Shown here in pieces: positions 63,880 to 64,000 of a stretch of 64,000 nucleotides of DNA. Made by a program: the position numbers and the translations under genes. The stretch's first letter is position 1; the number at the start of each line of letters is the position of its first letter. Below the pieces are notes generated by a model. It did not search any database and had not been told where the DNA came from. It worked only from the letters and a program-made list of their open reading frames with translations. Source of the DNA: Mauremys mutica. Lineage: Eukaryota > Chordata > Testudines > Geoemydidae. The stretch lies in the NCBI RefSeq assembly GCF_020497125.1, contig NC_059075.1, positions 61,027,321-61,091,320 of the forward strand, given 5' to 3'.

Positions 63880-64000
63880 GTTCAATCTGTTTTAACGTCT
63901 TCCAATCCCTTTAATCAATCATTCTCTTGGCACTTCTGAGCCCTCTCCAATTTATCAACAATAGTCTTGGATTGTGGGCACCAGAACTGGATACATCATT
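63880..64000 (-). mobile_element. CR1 LINE fragment, antisense, cut by the window end
   Basis: Reads caatccctttaatcaatcattctcttggcacttctgagccctctccaatttatcaacaatagtcttggattgtgggcaccagaactgg, the antisense CR1 wording that matches 23805-23890 of the larger antisense CR1. It runs off the window. Confidence 0.75.

Overview
The window looks like nuclear DNA of a reptile, most probably a turtle. The only host gene I can support is a vertebrate CHAC1 whose exons read as an intact amniote protein. The repeat background fits a turtle: CR1 LINEs, MIR-like SINEs, a tRNA-derived SINE with a fused tail, Penelope-like elements with GIY-YIG domains, many PIF/Harbinger and hAT miniature elements, solo LTRs, and a full-length DIRS-type tyrosine-recombinase retrotransposon. 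The species call is inference from repeat character, not a database match.

Layout. 1-49 kb is gene-free and built from layered transposable elements: a Harbinger ORF1 remnant (1.7-2.05 kb); an inverted Penelope pair with a hAT MITE inside (2.07-4.2 kb); a solo LTR carrying two hAT elements (8.3-10.0 kb); a CR1 interrupted by a hAT MITE (14.2-15.6 kb); a Gypsy RT scrap beside an LTR that is itself split by a solo LTR (20.5-22.9 kb); an antisense CR1 (23.4-24.65 kb); a 2.2-kb non-autonomous Harbinger (26.1-28.3 kb); a 4.8-kb two-gene Harbinger interrupted by an 1172-bp solo LTR (29.9-34.7 kb); another solo LTR (36.3-37.0 kb); a tRNA-SINE (37.6 kb) and further hAT MITEs. A weakly conserved module of about 0.5-0.8 kb recurs on one strand from about 18.5 to 44.1 kb.

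49.4-51.0 kb is a Penelope inverted pair bounded by a 13-bp target duplication. 51.12-57.23 kb is a DIRS element on the minus strand with inverted terminal repeats, an internal complementary region, and three long open frames (Gag-like with an RS domain; RT/RNase H/methyltransferase-like; tyrosine recombinase), all without internal stops.

CHAC1 follows on the plus strand: CpG-rich promoter at 57.6-58.0 kb with two ATF4/CHOP-type (CARE) motifs in opposite orientation and three CCAAT boxes; coding exons at 58146-58349, 58919-58954 and 60995-61399 (214 codons plus stop); 3' UTR to a polyadenylation signal at 62473. Intron 2 holds a palindromic Harbinger MITE and a third Penelope insertion whose two arms form a 196-bp perfect inverted repeat. 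A Harbinger MITE with a smaller MITE nested in it, a Penelope 3'-end scrap and a CR1 fragment close the window.

The elements fit together as a record of successive insertions, most with readable target-site duplications (3 bp Harbinger, 5 bp LTR, 8 bp hAT, 11-13 bp Penelope, none for DIRS).
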